The notes under the pieces: model-generated
Seen by the model: the letters and a program-made list of their open reading frames with translations, nothing else
Told to the model about the DNA's origin: nothing
Database searches by the model: none
In this document: piece after piece, positions 1 through 6,963 of the stretch
Numbering within the stretch: the first letter of the stretch is position 1
How the letters are laid out: each line of letters opens with the position of its first letter
Assembly (NCBI GenBank): GCA_050945855.1
Contig: JBMNTS010000032.1
Coordinates: forward strand, 1 to 13,405
From: CAYSNP01 sp050945855
GTDB taxonomy: Bacteria > Bacillota > Clostridia > Christensenellales > DTU072
Direction: 5' to 3'
DNA: 13,405 bases
Program-made: the position numbers and the translations under genes

Positions 1-542
1 CGCAGCTTACCATAATGTTTCAAAACCTTATGGAAGCGGTATCTTCGGGCGGCAGCTGCCTGTTTACCACCTATGCGGTTTTTCCGGGTATGCTCTACAG
101 TAAACCCAACAGCATGGTGACCCGCATTGTCAATAAGGTTATGCCTTATCTGGGGGGAGTAATAAAGGTCGCCAATAAGTTCCCCAAACTTCTTCAGGTC
201 AACGTCGCCGCGCTGATTCCGCATACTGTAGCGATTCAGGCGGCTACCGGCATCAAGATGAGCATAGGCAACCTGATGGTTATAGGGGCGCGCGCATACA
301 ATCTGGAGCGGCTTATTAACGCCCGCCTGGGCGTGGACAAAAGCTGGGATACTCTGCCCGCCCGCTTGACCCATGAGCAGCAGATACCCGGCAACGATAA
401 GACAAGAGTGCCTCAGCAAAAACTGCTGAAACAATATTATAAAGGCAGGGGCTGGGATGAGGAAGGAAGAATTAAACCGTCTACGATAAAGTATTACGGA
501 TTAGATAAACTGGACAGCATACAGAAAAGGAGTACCGGCTAA
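1..542 (+). CDS. aor: Tungsten aldehyde:ferredoxin oxidoreductase, C-terminal part (5' truncated)
   Basis: The frame is open from base 3 to the TAA at 540-542 with no stop, so this is the 3' end of a larger gene cut by the window edge; the ATG at 15 is internal. About 180 residues of the roughly 600 usual for the family are visible. They look like the last helical domain of AOR: a Gly-Cys segment at 42-59 corresponding to the second pterin-binding and iron-sulfur cysteine motif, then GARAYNLERLINARLG and the DTLPARLTHE segment typical of AOR C-termini. The family oxidises aldehydes to carboxylic acids (or the reverse) with ferredoxin, using a tungsten bis-pyranopterin and a 4Fe-4S cluster in the cytoplasm. 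The stop overlaps the next start (TAATG), and the following eight genes belong to cofactor synthesis, which supports the call. Oddity: the aspartate expected in the DxxGLC motif is a serine here. Substrate is unknown. Confidence 0.88.
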   Translation, partial: QLTIMFQNLMEAVSSGGSCLFTTYAVFPGMLYSKPNSMVTRIVNKVMPYLGGVIKVANKFPKLLQVNVAALIPHTVAIQAATGIKMSIGNLMVIGARAYNLERLINARLGVDKSWDTLPARLTHEQQIPGNDKTRVPQQKLLKQYYKGRGWDEEGRIKPSTIKYYGLDKLDSIQKRSTG

Positions 543-790
543 TGGTGAAAGTAGAATTCTTCGGTCTTTACAGGTTGGATTTAGGCGTTGCGGAATTAAG
601 CGTGGAGGCCAAGAGCATTAAGGAAGTATTCGAGATATTGGAAAAGCAGTTTATGAAATATACGGCCGAAGAATTTATGAATTCTATTGTGCTGGTCAAC
701 GGCGTCAATTTTCTCAAATTAAAGAAAAGTCGTACTAAGCTTAACGAAGGAGACACGGTATTTATTATGTCACCGGCTTCAGGAGGTTAA
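542..790 (+). CDS. moaD: MoaD/ThiS-family sulfur carrier protein
   Basis: An 82-residue protein of the usual MoaD length, with a beta-grasp pattern and a C-terminal SPASGG end. The terminal Gly-Gly is the site that is adenylated and then thiocarboxylated in MoaD and ThiS. The NGV and LNEGDTVFIMSP segments are typical of MoaD. In the canonical pathway it is the small subunit of molybdopterin synthase and passes sulfur to cyclic pyranopterin monophosphate. The start overlaps the AOR stop by one base and is preceded by AAGGAG at 527-532. The next gene encodes an E1-like activating enzyme, the expected partner. No MoaE large subunit is present in the window. Because it is coupled to AOR, it could be a carrier dedicated to the tungsten cofactor; that is inference. 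Confidence 0.88.
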   Translation: MVKVEFFGLYRLDLGVAELSVEAKSIKEVFEILEKQFMKYTAEEFMNSIVLVNGVNFLKLKKSRTKLNEGDTVFIMSPASGG

Positions 791-794
791 AAAA

Positions 795-1424
795 ATGTTG
801 AAGAGGCTGCAAAAGGCCGCGCTCGGCAAAACGGTTGCGATTGTCGGACTGGGCGGCTTAGGGGGATATGCGGCGGCGGAATTGGCAAGATTAAATTTCA
901 AACGGATTATCCTTATGGATGGGGACAGTTTTGAGCCTGCTAATATGAACAGGCAGTTGTATTGCAACAATCACTCAATGGGCAAAAACAAGGCTGTATG
1001 CGTAGCCGAAGAGATAGGCAGATTCTTTGACGGCGAACTGACGGCTATAGGAGAAAACCTTGCATCAGCCAATGCGCACCTGATTAAGGATGCCGATATC
1101 CTGCTGGATTGTACGGACAACGTGCGAAGCAGGTTGGAGCTGGAAAAAATCGCGGCCCTTTACAATATGCCTTTGGTGCATGCCGCCATTACCAGCCTTT
1201 ACGGGCAATGCAGCGTAGTTTTTCCGGGGGACGGTACGCTTTCCAAAATATATGGCGTATGCCGGCCGCCCAAACTGCCCACCCTTAGCTATATACCCCC
1301 CACGCTTGCGAGCATTCAGGTTTCTGAAACGCTGAAAACGTTGGCGGGGATATGCGAACTAAGGAACAAACTATTGATTTTAGATATCCTCACCAATGAT
1401 TTAAGGATACTAAACATAGAATAA
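795..1424 (+). CDS. ThiF/MoeB/HesA-family adenylyltransferase (short E1-like enzyme)
   Basis: A 209-residue E1-like enzyme, shorter than the roughly 250 residues of MoeB. The nucleotide-binding motif GLGGLGG is at residues 18-24. It is followed by Asp42, the N-x-x-R-Q group (Asn50, Arg53), Lys66 in GKNKA, and DCTDN at 105-109, whose Asp108 matches the magnesium-binding aspartate of MoeB. The family adenylates the C-terminal glycine of MoaD or ThiS with ATP. The N-terminal RYxRQ segment of MoeB is missing, and the two CxxC zinc pairs are absent; only scattered cysteines occur (for example Cys139, Cys156, Cys187). In these respects it resembles the short clostridial ThiF type. The MoaD-like gene lies 4 bases upstream, so that protein is the likely substrate. 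A good AGGAGG at 781-786 precedes the ATG. Exact subfamily is uncertain. Confidence 0.85.
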   Translation: MLKRLQKAALGKTVAIVGLGGLGGYAAAELARLNFKRIILMDGDSFEPANMNRQLYCNNHSMGKNKAVCVAEEIGRFFDGELTAIGENLASANAHLIKDADILLDCTDNVRSRLELEKIAALYNMPLVHAAITSLYGQCSVVFPGDGTLSKIYGVCRPPKLPTLSYIPPTLASIQVSETLKTLAGICELRNKLLILDILTNDLRILNIE

Positions 1425-1435
1425 GGCTTAACAAA

Positions 1436-1921
1436 ATGTACAAATATGCTGTTGTGACGATAAGTGACAGCGCGGCGGCGGGCGCGCGGAGAGATATTTC
1501 CGGAGAGGAGATAGTAAAGGCAATGTCCTCACGGGGATTTATTTTGACGCAAAGAGTGACCGTCCCCGACGAGCGGGAGCTTATAAGCCGCGAATTAATC
1601 AGGCTGTGCGATGACAAAACAGATTTGATTCTGACTACGGGGGGGACGGGTTTTTCCTTGCGCGACGTTACGCCCGAGGCGACAAGGGCGGTTATCGAGA
1701 GGGAAGCGCCGGGCGTGGTAGAGGCCATAAGGTATTATTCCCTGCAGTATACCCCGCGCGCTATGCTATCCAGAGCGGTTTGCGGAATAAGGGGAAAAAG
1801 CGTGATATTAAATTTGCCCGGTTCGCCAAAGGCGGTAAAGGAAGCGTTGGACGCTTGCCTGGATTCGCTTGAACACGGTTTGGAGATTTTAGGCGGCGGA
1901 GGCGAATGCGCACGGGAGTGA
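1436..1921 (+). CDS. mogA: Molybdopterin adenylyltransferase (MogA/MoaB family)
   Basis: A 161-residue protein of normal size for the bacterial MogA/MoaB family. Visible signatures are the N-terminal VVTISDSAAAG, VPDE near residue 44, TTGGTG ending at Gly72 followed by RDVTPEAT (76-83), and NLPGSPKAV near the C-terminus. These build the pterin- and ATP-binding site that makes adenylyl-molybdopterin, the activated form used by MoeA. The gene follows the E1-like gene by 11 bases, the widest gap in the operon, with only a weak AAGG upstream. It precedes moeA by 3 bases. In tungsten-using archaea the equivalent MoaB does this step for tungsten cofactor; a tungsten role here is inferred from the AOR gene in the same operon. 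Confidence 0.92.
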   Translation: MYKYAVVTISDSAAAGARRDISGEEIVKAMSSRGFILTQRVTVPDERELISRELIRLCDDKTDLILTTGGTGFSLRDVTPEATRAVIEREAPGVVEAIRYYSLQYTPRAMLSRAVCGIRGKSVILNLPGSPKAVKEALDACLDSLEHGLEILGGGGECARE

Positions 1922-1924
1922 CAG

Positions 1925-3109
1925 ATGAAATTTATTTACGCCACGCCGCTCAGCGAAGCCTTACAGATTATCAAAGATAATTTCAACATTGATTCATATT
2001 TAATAACCATGCCTTTATCGTATGCGCGGGGCAAGATATGCGCGCGCGACATATATTCGCGTATAGACATACCTTCATTTGACAAGGCGGTGGTGGACGG
2101 CTACGCCCTGCGTTCGGAGGACACTTTGGGCGCGTCGGACAGCATCCCTTCCCTGCTTACCTTAAAAGGGGAAGTGCGCATGGGTGAATATCCCGGTTTT
2201 TCTCTTTCCCCCGGCGAATGCGCGTATATTCCCACGGGAGGCGCGCTGCCTCAAGGAGCCAACGCCGTGGCAATGATTGAGCATACCGACAAAACAGGCG
2301 ATCTGGTGTGCTTATATAAGCCGCATGCGCTTTACGAAAACGTCACAAGAATAGGGGACGATATTCGCAAGGGTGACTTAATAATACCCAAACATACCAA
2401 GCTTTCCGCATTTGAATTGGGACTGCTGGCAGGCGCGGGGGAAAGAGAAGCGCAGGTTTTCTCACCCGCAGCTTATATTATTTCCACCGGGGACGAGTTG
2501 GAAAAAGGGGATACGTTGGGAGCGGCAAAAATATTCGATTCCAACGGGGAAATGCTTTCCGCGATGCTTGCCGATAAGGGCGGAGCGGAGGCGGGCAGAG
2601 AGCAGGTAAGAGACAATCCCGAAGAGCTGGCCGCCGCCATACAAAGGGGAATTGATATTGCCGACTGGGTAATAATCACAGGCGGAAGTTCGGTGGGGGA
2701 AAAGGATTTCACCCTAAATTGCATAGAGAGCATGGGGGGCAAAATCCTTATCAAAGGGTTGGCAATAAAGCCGGGCAAACCCACAATTATCGCTTCCCTG
2801 CAGGGAAAGCCCGTATTCGGCTTAAGCGGCAATCCCGTATCCGCGGCGGTAGCGTTTTTGCTGCTTGCGCCCGCTCTGCTGCCTTGCCCCAAGCCCAAAA
2901 GCGTGCATATCAACGCCGGCATCAACTTTCCCTCCTCCCCGGGCAGGACTACCTTTCAGCCGGTTAAGATAGAGGGCGGACTCGTTTATCCGCTGTTGGG
3001 CAAATCGGGGATATTAAGCGCGCTTACTATGGCGGACGGATATATTTTAATTGATAAAAAAACCGAGGGCATCTATCAAGGAGAGGATGTGGAGGTGTTT
3101 TTATTTTGA
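1925..3109 (+). CDS. moeA: Molybdopterin molybdenumtransferase MoeA (first copy)
   Basis: A 394-residue protein with the full MoeA domain order. The N-terminal part contains FDKAVVDGYALR (normally DxSAMDGYA) and the swivel-like domain with YIPTGGALPQGANAV. The central MogA-like domain contains STGDEL, IFDSNGEML, GGSSVGEKDF, KPGKPT and GLSGNPVSA. The C-terminal beta-barrel ends in GIYQGEDVEVFLF. MoeA hydrolyses adenylyl-molybdopterin and inserts the oxyanion metal. The acidic residues of the STGDE and GEKD motifs are kept, so it looks active. The start follows the MogA stop by 3 bases, with GGGAG at 1914-1918. Its stop overlaps the start of a second, fused MoeA. Paired MoeA paralogues are known in tungsten users and have been suggested to separate tungstate from molybdate; which does what cannot be read here. 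Confidence 0.94.
   Translation: MKFIYATPLSEALQIIKDNFNIDSYLITMPLSYARGKICARDIYSRIDIPSFDKAVVDGYALRSEDTLGASDSIPSLLTLKGEVRMGEYPGFSLSPGECAYIPTGGALPQGANAVAMIEHTDKTGDLVCLYKPHALYENVTRIGDDIRKGDLIIPKHTKLSAFELGLLAGAGEREAQVFSPAAYIISTGDELEKGDTLGAAKIFDSNGEMLSAMLADKGGAEAGREQVRDNPEELAAAIQRGIDIADWVIITGGSSVGEKDFTLNCIESMGGKILIKGLAIKPGKPTIIASLQGKPVFGLSGNPVSAAVAFLLLAPALLPCPKPKSVHINAGINFPSSPGRTTFQPVKIEGGLVYPLLGKSGILSALTMADGYILIDKKTEGIYQGEDVEVFLF
3091..3097 (+). promoter_or_regulatory. Ribosome binding site supporting a TTG start
   Basis: GGAGGTG lies 8 bases before the TTG at 3106-3108, inside the last codons of the upstream moeA. This is the expected spacing and supports the rare TTG start, which overlaps the upstream TGA as TTGA. 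The coupling suggests that the second MoeA is translated by ribosomes finishing the first. Confidence 0.7.
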
Positions 3110-4989
3110 AAGACACACAAAGAAAGACGTACATCGAAAACAATGACGAGCAGTTGTCCTTATCTCTTTATCTGGAGAGCCTAGGCAACCTTTCGCCTGC
3201 CACCGAAAGGGTGAGGACCAAGGACGCGCTGGGCAGGATTACCGCATGCCCCGTATTTGCCAAAGTATGCGACCCCTGCTATAACGCCGCCGCGATGGAC
3301 GGCATTGCCGTATACTCAAAAAATACGGAACAGGCAAGCGAAAAGCATCCGCTGTTTATCCCGGACAATGAGTTCAGGTATATAAACACCGGCAATGAGA
3401 TGCCCAAAGACACGGATTGCGTCATTATGATTGAGGATGTTATGCAGGTGCCGGGCGGCGTAAGCATAACCTCCCCCGCTCACGCGTGGCAAAACGTAAG
3501 GACAGTGGGCGAAAGCATCGTAGCCGGCGAAATGCTGCTTGCAAGCCGCCATAAGCTCCGCCCCGTTGACCTTGCCGCCCTTATCGCTTCGGGCAATGTG
3601 GAAGTCGAGGTGATAAAAGCGCCTCTGGTAGGCGTTATTCCTACGGGGAGCGAAATGATAGACGACCCCGGGCAGCTTACTCGCGGCAAGATTATGGAAA
3701 GCAATTCCAAAATGTTTTCCGGTCTTATTGAGGAGTGCGGAGGCAAGGCCGCGGTTTACCCCGTTGCCGCAGACGATATAGACTCGCTGATACAAGCGAT
3801 TGAGCGCTCGATTCCGGATTGCGATATGCTGCTTATCAACGCCGGCTCTTCCGCGGGCACCAAGGATTACACCTTTAAAGCCATTGAAAAGCTGGGCAGG
3901 GTAGTGGTGCACGGCATAGCGATTAAGCCGGGCAAGCCCACCGTTTTAGGCATAATACAAGGCAAACCCGTGATAGGGCTGCCGGGTTATCCCGTATCCG
4001 CGTATCTGGCATTCCGGCTCTTTGCGATGCCGCTGCTTTGCGCATTGTCCTGCTTTAAGCCTCCCGCAACGGAGCAGGCGCAGGCCGTTTTGACCAAAAG
4101 GGTCACTTCCGCGCTAAAAAGCACGGAATACTTGCGCATGTCCGTAGGCGCGGTGGGGGACAGGCTGGTTGCCACGCCGCTGGAGAGAGCGGCAAGCGCG
4201 ATTATGAGCCTAGTCAGGGCGGACGGCATATTAAAGATTCCGCAAAATCTGGAAGGCATTGAGAGCGGCGAAACTGTCAACATAAACTTGCTTAAGCCTT
4301 TGGAGGAAATCAAAAAAACTTTGGTGATAATCGGCAGCCATGACCTGATTATCGATTTAATATCCGAACGGATGCGGATAACCTCAGCGCATATAGGCAG
4401 TATGGGCGGTCTGTTTACGCTTGCGCGCAAAGAGTCGCACCTTGCCCCCATCCATTTGCTGGATGAGCAAAGCGGGGAATACAATACCTCTTACGCCAAA
4501 AAATATATTAAGGAAGACGCCGTCCTGATAAAAGGAGTAGGCAGGACGCAGGGCTTTATCACCCGTAAAGGCGAATGCGCGCATGACTTTTCCCAAATTG
4601 CGCAAAACAAGCTGCGTTTTGCCAACCGTCAGCGCGGAGCCGGAACAAGAATATTGACTGATTATATCCTTAAAAAAGAGGGCATATCAAGCGAGCAAAT
4701 CTTAGGTTACGATAAGGAGTTCACCACTCATTTAGCCGTCGCTTCCGCGGTAAAGAACAATGTCGCCGATATAGGAGTGGGGGTGCTTTCCGCGGCTATA
4801 GCTTTGGATATGGATTTTTATCCTTTCGCGGAGGAAGAATATGACTTCCTTACCACCAAAGACAATCTGGAGCTTCCCTTGGTGCAGGAATTTATAAGCG
4901 TGCTTAAAAGCAACGCGCTCAAAGCGAATCTGGAAAGGCTGGGCGGCTATACTTTTAACAGAATAGGAGAAATCGAATATATAAAATGA
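3106..4989 (+). CDS. moeA: MoeA fused to a C-terminal periplasmic-binding-like domain
   Basis: A 627-residue two-domain protein. Residues about 1-400 are MoeA: AAAMDGIAV, NTGNEMP, PTGSEM, MESNSKMF, NAGSSAGTKDYT, KPGKPTVLG and GLPGYPVSAYL. Residues about 403-620 are a type 2 periplasmic-binding/LysR-substrate-like domain: IGSHDLIIDLI, HIGSMGG, RQRGAGTRIL, and a C-terminal ADIGVG with DFYPFAEEEYD. There is no signal peptide, so the binding domain is cytoplasmic. The fusion is a known MoeA variant in Clostridia and archaea. The binding domain is thought to bind a small ligand, plausibly an oxyanion or pterin, but the ligand is not established. Compared with the first MoeA, the STGDE and GEKD acidic residues read PTGSE and GTKD, so this copy may differ in chemistry. 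The start is TTG, chosen from the GGAGGTG site and the 4-base overlap. Confidence 0.92.
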   Translation: MKDTQRKTYIENNDEQLSLSLYLESLGNLSPATERVRTKDALGRITACPVFAKVCDPCYNAAAMDGIAVYSKNTEQASEKHPLFIPDNEFRYINTGNEMPKDTDCVIMIEDVMQVPGGVSITSPAHAWQNVRTVGESIVAGEMLLASRHKLRPVDLAALIASGNVEVEVIKAPLVGVIPTGSEMIDDPGQLTRGKIMESNSKMFSGLIEECGGKAAVYPVAADDIDSLIQAIERSIPDCDMLLINAGSSAGTKDYTFKAIEKLGRVVVHGIAIKPGKPTVLGIIQGKPVIGLPGYPVSAYLAFRLFAMPLLCALSCFKPPATEQAQAVLTKRVTSALKSTEYLRMSVGAVGDRLVATPLERAASAIMSLVRADGILKIPQNLEGIESGETVNINLLKPLEEIKKTLVIIGSHDLIIDLISERMRITSAHIGSMGGLFTLARKESHLAPIHLLDEQSGEYNTSYAKKYIKEDAVLIKGVGRTQGFITRKGECAHDFSQIAQNKLRFANRQRGAGTRILTDYILKKEGISSEQILGYDKEFTTHLAVASAVKNNVADIGVGVLSAAIALDMDFYPFAEEEYDFLTTKDNLELPLVQEFISVLKSNALKANLERLGGYTFNRIGEIEYIK

Positions 4990-5930
4990 AAGACTCTTTG
5001 GGACGGACAATCTCTTACGCCCGCATATCGGTGACGGACAGATGCAATTTGCGCTGCGCCTACTGCATGGGCGAGCAGGGCGTGGAAAAGCTGGAGCACA
5101 GCCAAATTTTAAGCTATGAGAGTATTATCAATATCATACAAGCCTTAGCCGAGCTGGGCATAAATAAGATTCGCCTTACGGGCGGCGAGCCTCTGGTAAG
5201 GAAAGGCATTGCGGATTTGGTAAGACAAACAGGCAAAATTGAGGGGATAGAGGAAATAGCCCTGACCACCAACGGGCAACTGCTTTCCGAGTACGCTCAA
5301 AGCCTCAAAGCGGCGGGCTTAAACGCCATAAACATCAGTCTGGATACCCTTGATAAGGAAAAATACAGGGTTATTACGGGTGGCGGAGATATTACGGCTA
5401 CGCTGACAGGTATCGAGCGCGCGATTGAGGCGGGATTTGACAAAATAAAAATCAACGCGGTATTGTTGAAGGGGATAAACGAGGACGAATTGCGCTCTTT
5501 TGCGCTTTTCGGCAGGCAAAAGGGCATAGAGGTTCGTTTTATAGAGCTTATGCCTTTCACGCAAAACGGACAGTACGGCAAGGAGCGTTACATAGAAGCG
5601 GAAAAGGTTATTGCCGGATACGAGGGGTTAAAAGAGGGCGAAAGAAGGGGCAAGGTTGTAAAATTCAGCTTTCCCGACGGGTTGAGCTTAGGCTTTATTC
5701 TGCCTGTAAGTCACAATTTCTGCTCCTGCTGCAACCGCATAAGGATTACTTCGGACGGATTTTTGCTCAATTGTCTTTTGACACCTACCGAATACGACCT
5801 CAAAGGATACATAAACGACCCTCGCGCCCTAAAAGAATATATTGCGGACTGCATAGCCAAAAAGCCGTCCTCGCACTCTCTTTCCGAGGGCAAATATCAA
5901 TCGCGCTGTATGCAGAGGATAGGAGGATAA
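4986..5930 (+). CDS. moaA: GTP 3',8-cyclase MoaA (radical SAM)
   Basis: A 314-residue radical SAM enzyme. The N-terminal CX3CX2C cluster ligands are Cys20, Cys24 and Cys27 in VTDRCNLRCAYCM, and LTGGEPL follows. The second cluster is bound by CX2CX13C (Cys246, Cys249, Cys263) in FCSCCNRIRIT, which contacts GTP. The protein ends in the Gly-Gly tail needed for MoaA activity. With MoaC it turns GTP into cyclic pyranopterin monophosphate, the first step of molybdenum and tungsten cofactor synthesis. The start ATG overlaps the upstream stop (ATGA), with an AGGAGA at 4965-4970 that is rather far (15 bases), so translational coupling probably helps. All catalytic features are intact. Both clusters are oxygen sensitive, which fits an anaerobe. 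Confidence 0.96.
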   Translation: MKDSLGRTISYARISVTDRCNLRCAYCMGEQGVEKLEHSQILSYESIINIIQALAELGINKIRLTGGEPLVRKGIADLVRQTGKIEGIEEIALTTNGQLLSEYAQSLKAAGLNAINISLDTLDKEKYRVITGGGDITATLTGIERAIEAGFDKIKINAVLLKGINEDELRSFALFGRQKGIEVRFIELMPFTQNGQYGKERYIEAEKVIAGYEGLKEGERRGKVVKFSFPDGLSLGFILPVSHNFCSCCNRIRITSDGFLLNCLLTPTEYDLKGYINDPRALKEYIADCIAKKPSSHSLSEGKYQSRCMQRIGG

Positions 5931-5931
5931 T

Positions 5932-6408
5932 ATGGAGTTTTCCCATTTGGATAACAAGGGCAAAGCGGTAATGGTGGATGTTTCGGAAAAGCAGCCCACC
6001 AAGCGGATAGCCCGCGCTTCCGCAAAGGTAAAAATGAAAGCCGCCACCCTTGCGCAAATAAAGCAGGGCGGACTCAAAAAAGGGGACGTCTTGTCCGTGG
6101 CAAATTTAGCCGGCATAGCCGCGGCGAAAAACACTTCTCAAAACATACTGATGTGCCATAATATCCCGCTGTCGTATTGCACGCTGGATTTTGAATATAT
6201 CTCTGATACGCAGCTGCTGATACGCAGCGAAGTATGCGCATACGCTCCCACGGGCGTGGAAATGGAAGCGCTTAACAGTGTTGCCGCCGCCGCGCTTAAT
6301 GTGTACGATATGTGCAAATCAGCAGATAAAGATATGACTGTCGAGGAAATCAGACTGGACTATAAAAGCGGGGGCAAATCGGGGGAATATGTAAGGAGCG
6401 GACAATGA
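5932..6408 (+). CDS. moaC: Cyclic pyranopterin monophosphate synthase MoaC
   Basis: A 158-residue protein of the usual MoaC length. It shows MVDVSEKQPTKRIARA at the N-terminus, KKGDVLSVANLAGIAAAKNT, a CHN segment at 75-77, TGVEMEALNSVAAAALNVYDMCK, and GGKSGEY at the end. The catalytic Asp126 and Lys129 of YDMCK, equivalent to E. coli Asp128 and Lys131, and His76 are present. MoaC converts 3',8-cyclo-7,8-dihydro-GTP to cyclic pyranopterin monophosphate. Two usually conserved spots differ: CHPL reads CHNI, and the basic residue before TGVEMEAL is Pro106. The start lies one base after the moaA stop with a perfect AGGAGG at 5921-5926. The next gene overlaps as ATGA. Confidence 0.95.
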   Translation: MEFSHLDNKGKAVMVDVSEKQPTKRIARASAKVKMKAATLAQIKQGGLKKGDVLSVANLAGIAAAKNTSQNILMCHNIPLSYCTLDFEYISDTQLLIRSEVCAYAPTGVEMEALNSVAAAALNVYDMCKSADKDMTVEEIRLDYKSGGKSGEYVRSGQ

Positions 6409-6845
6409 AGGTAATAGCGGTAAATATAAGCGCGAAAAAAGGCGAAATCAAGCATTCGGTAGACGAGGTCAACGTTATCGCGGACTTCGGAATAGAAAAT
6501 GACGCGCACGCGGGCAAAGGGATAAGGCAGATAAGCCTGTTGGGCATAGAGAGCGTGCAAAAATTCGGCGAGCAGACTAAAATCAAGGGATTATGCTCTG
6601 GCAAATTCGCGGAAAACATCACCACCCGGGGCATAACCCTTTACACCCTGCCCATAGGGACGCGCCTGAAAATCGGCGAAACGGTGCAGGAAGTCACCCA
6701 AATCGGCAAAGAGTGCCACGCGGATGCGGGCTGCGAAATCGCAAGGCTGGTGGGCAGATGCATTATGCCCAGAGAAGGCATATTTACCAGAGTTCTGCAA
6801 GGGGGCAAAATACGCCCCGGCGACTCCATCGAGATATTAAAATAA
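6405..6845 (+). CDS. MOSC domain protein
   Basis: A 146-residue stand-alone MOSC (molybdenum cofactor sulfurase C-terminal) domain. Recognisable parts are the GIENDAHAG segment (29-37), GKFAENITTRG, LPIGTRLKIGE, VTQIGKECH with the conserved Cys104, and CIMPREGIFTRVLQGG, then GD near the end. MOSC proteins bind the pterin cofactor and are thought to handle sulfur through the conserved cysteine; short bacterial forms often sit in Moco operons without an assigned reaction. It overlaps moaC by 4 bases, with AAGGAG at 6393-6398, and is the last gene of the operon. A role in sulfuration or delivery of the cofactor to AOR is plausible but is inference. Confidence 0.9.
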   Translation: MKVIAVNISAKKGEIKHSVDEVNVIADFGIENDAHAGKGIRQISLLGIESVQKFGEQTKIKGLCSGKFAENITTRGITLYTLPIGTRLKIGETVQEVTQIGKECHADAGCEIARLVGRCIMPREGIFTRVLQGGKIRPGDSIEILK

Positions 6846-6883
6846 GCCTAATAGTATAATAAACACCCCAAAAACGCCCCATA

Positions 6884-6912
6884 TTGACAATGCCGCAATT
6901 ATTGGGTATACT
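6884..6912 (+). promoter_or_regulatory. Sigma-A type promoter for the VWA lipoprotein gene
   Basis: A perfect TTGACA at 6884-6889 and TATACT at 6907-6912 are separated by 17 bases. The predicted transcript would start near 6919, about 45 bases before the start codon at 6964. The promoter separates this gene from the cofactor operon. I see no convincing terminator in 6846-6883, so read-through from the operon is possible. Confidence 0.8.
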
Positions 6913-6951
6913 GTTCATACAATACGCACGGCAATTTTTTATCATAATGCT

Positions 6952-6957
6952 AGGAGG
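6952..6957 (+). promoter_or_regulatory. AGGAGG ribosome binding site deciding the VWA start
   Basis: AGGAGG directly abuts the ATG at 6958, which leaves no spacer. It stands 6 bases before the ATG at 6964. The second ATG is therefore the likely start, giving a signal peptide beginning MKKAIRA. Confidence 0.7.
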
Positions 6958-6963
6958 ATGATT

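Noticed and set aside
568..1728. Minus-strand open frames opposite the MoaD, E1 and MogA genes
   Set aside because: They lie wholly over genes with clear motifs, lack ribosome binding sites and show no recognisable protein pattern.
3316..3912. A 198-residue minus-strand open frame opposite the second moeA
   Set aside because: It is a codon-composition shadow of a well-supported gene and shows no domain pattern.
6855..6860. TATAAT just after the MOSC gene as a promoter
   Set aside because: No -35-like hexamer stands at 16-18 bases upstream. The TTGACA/TATACT pair downstream is far better.
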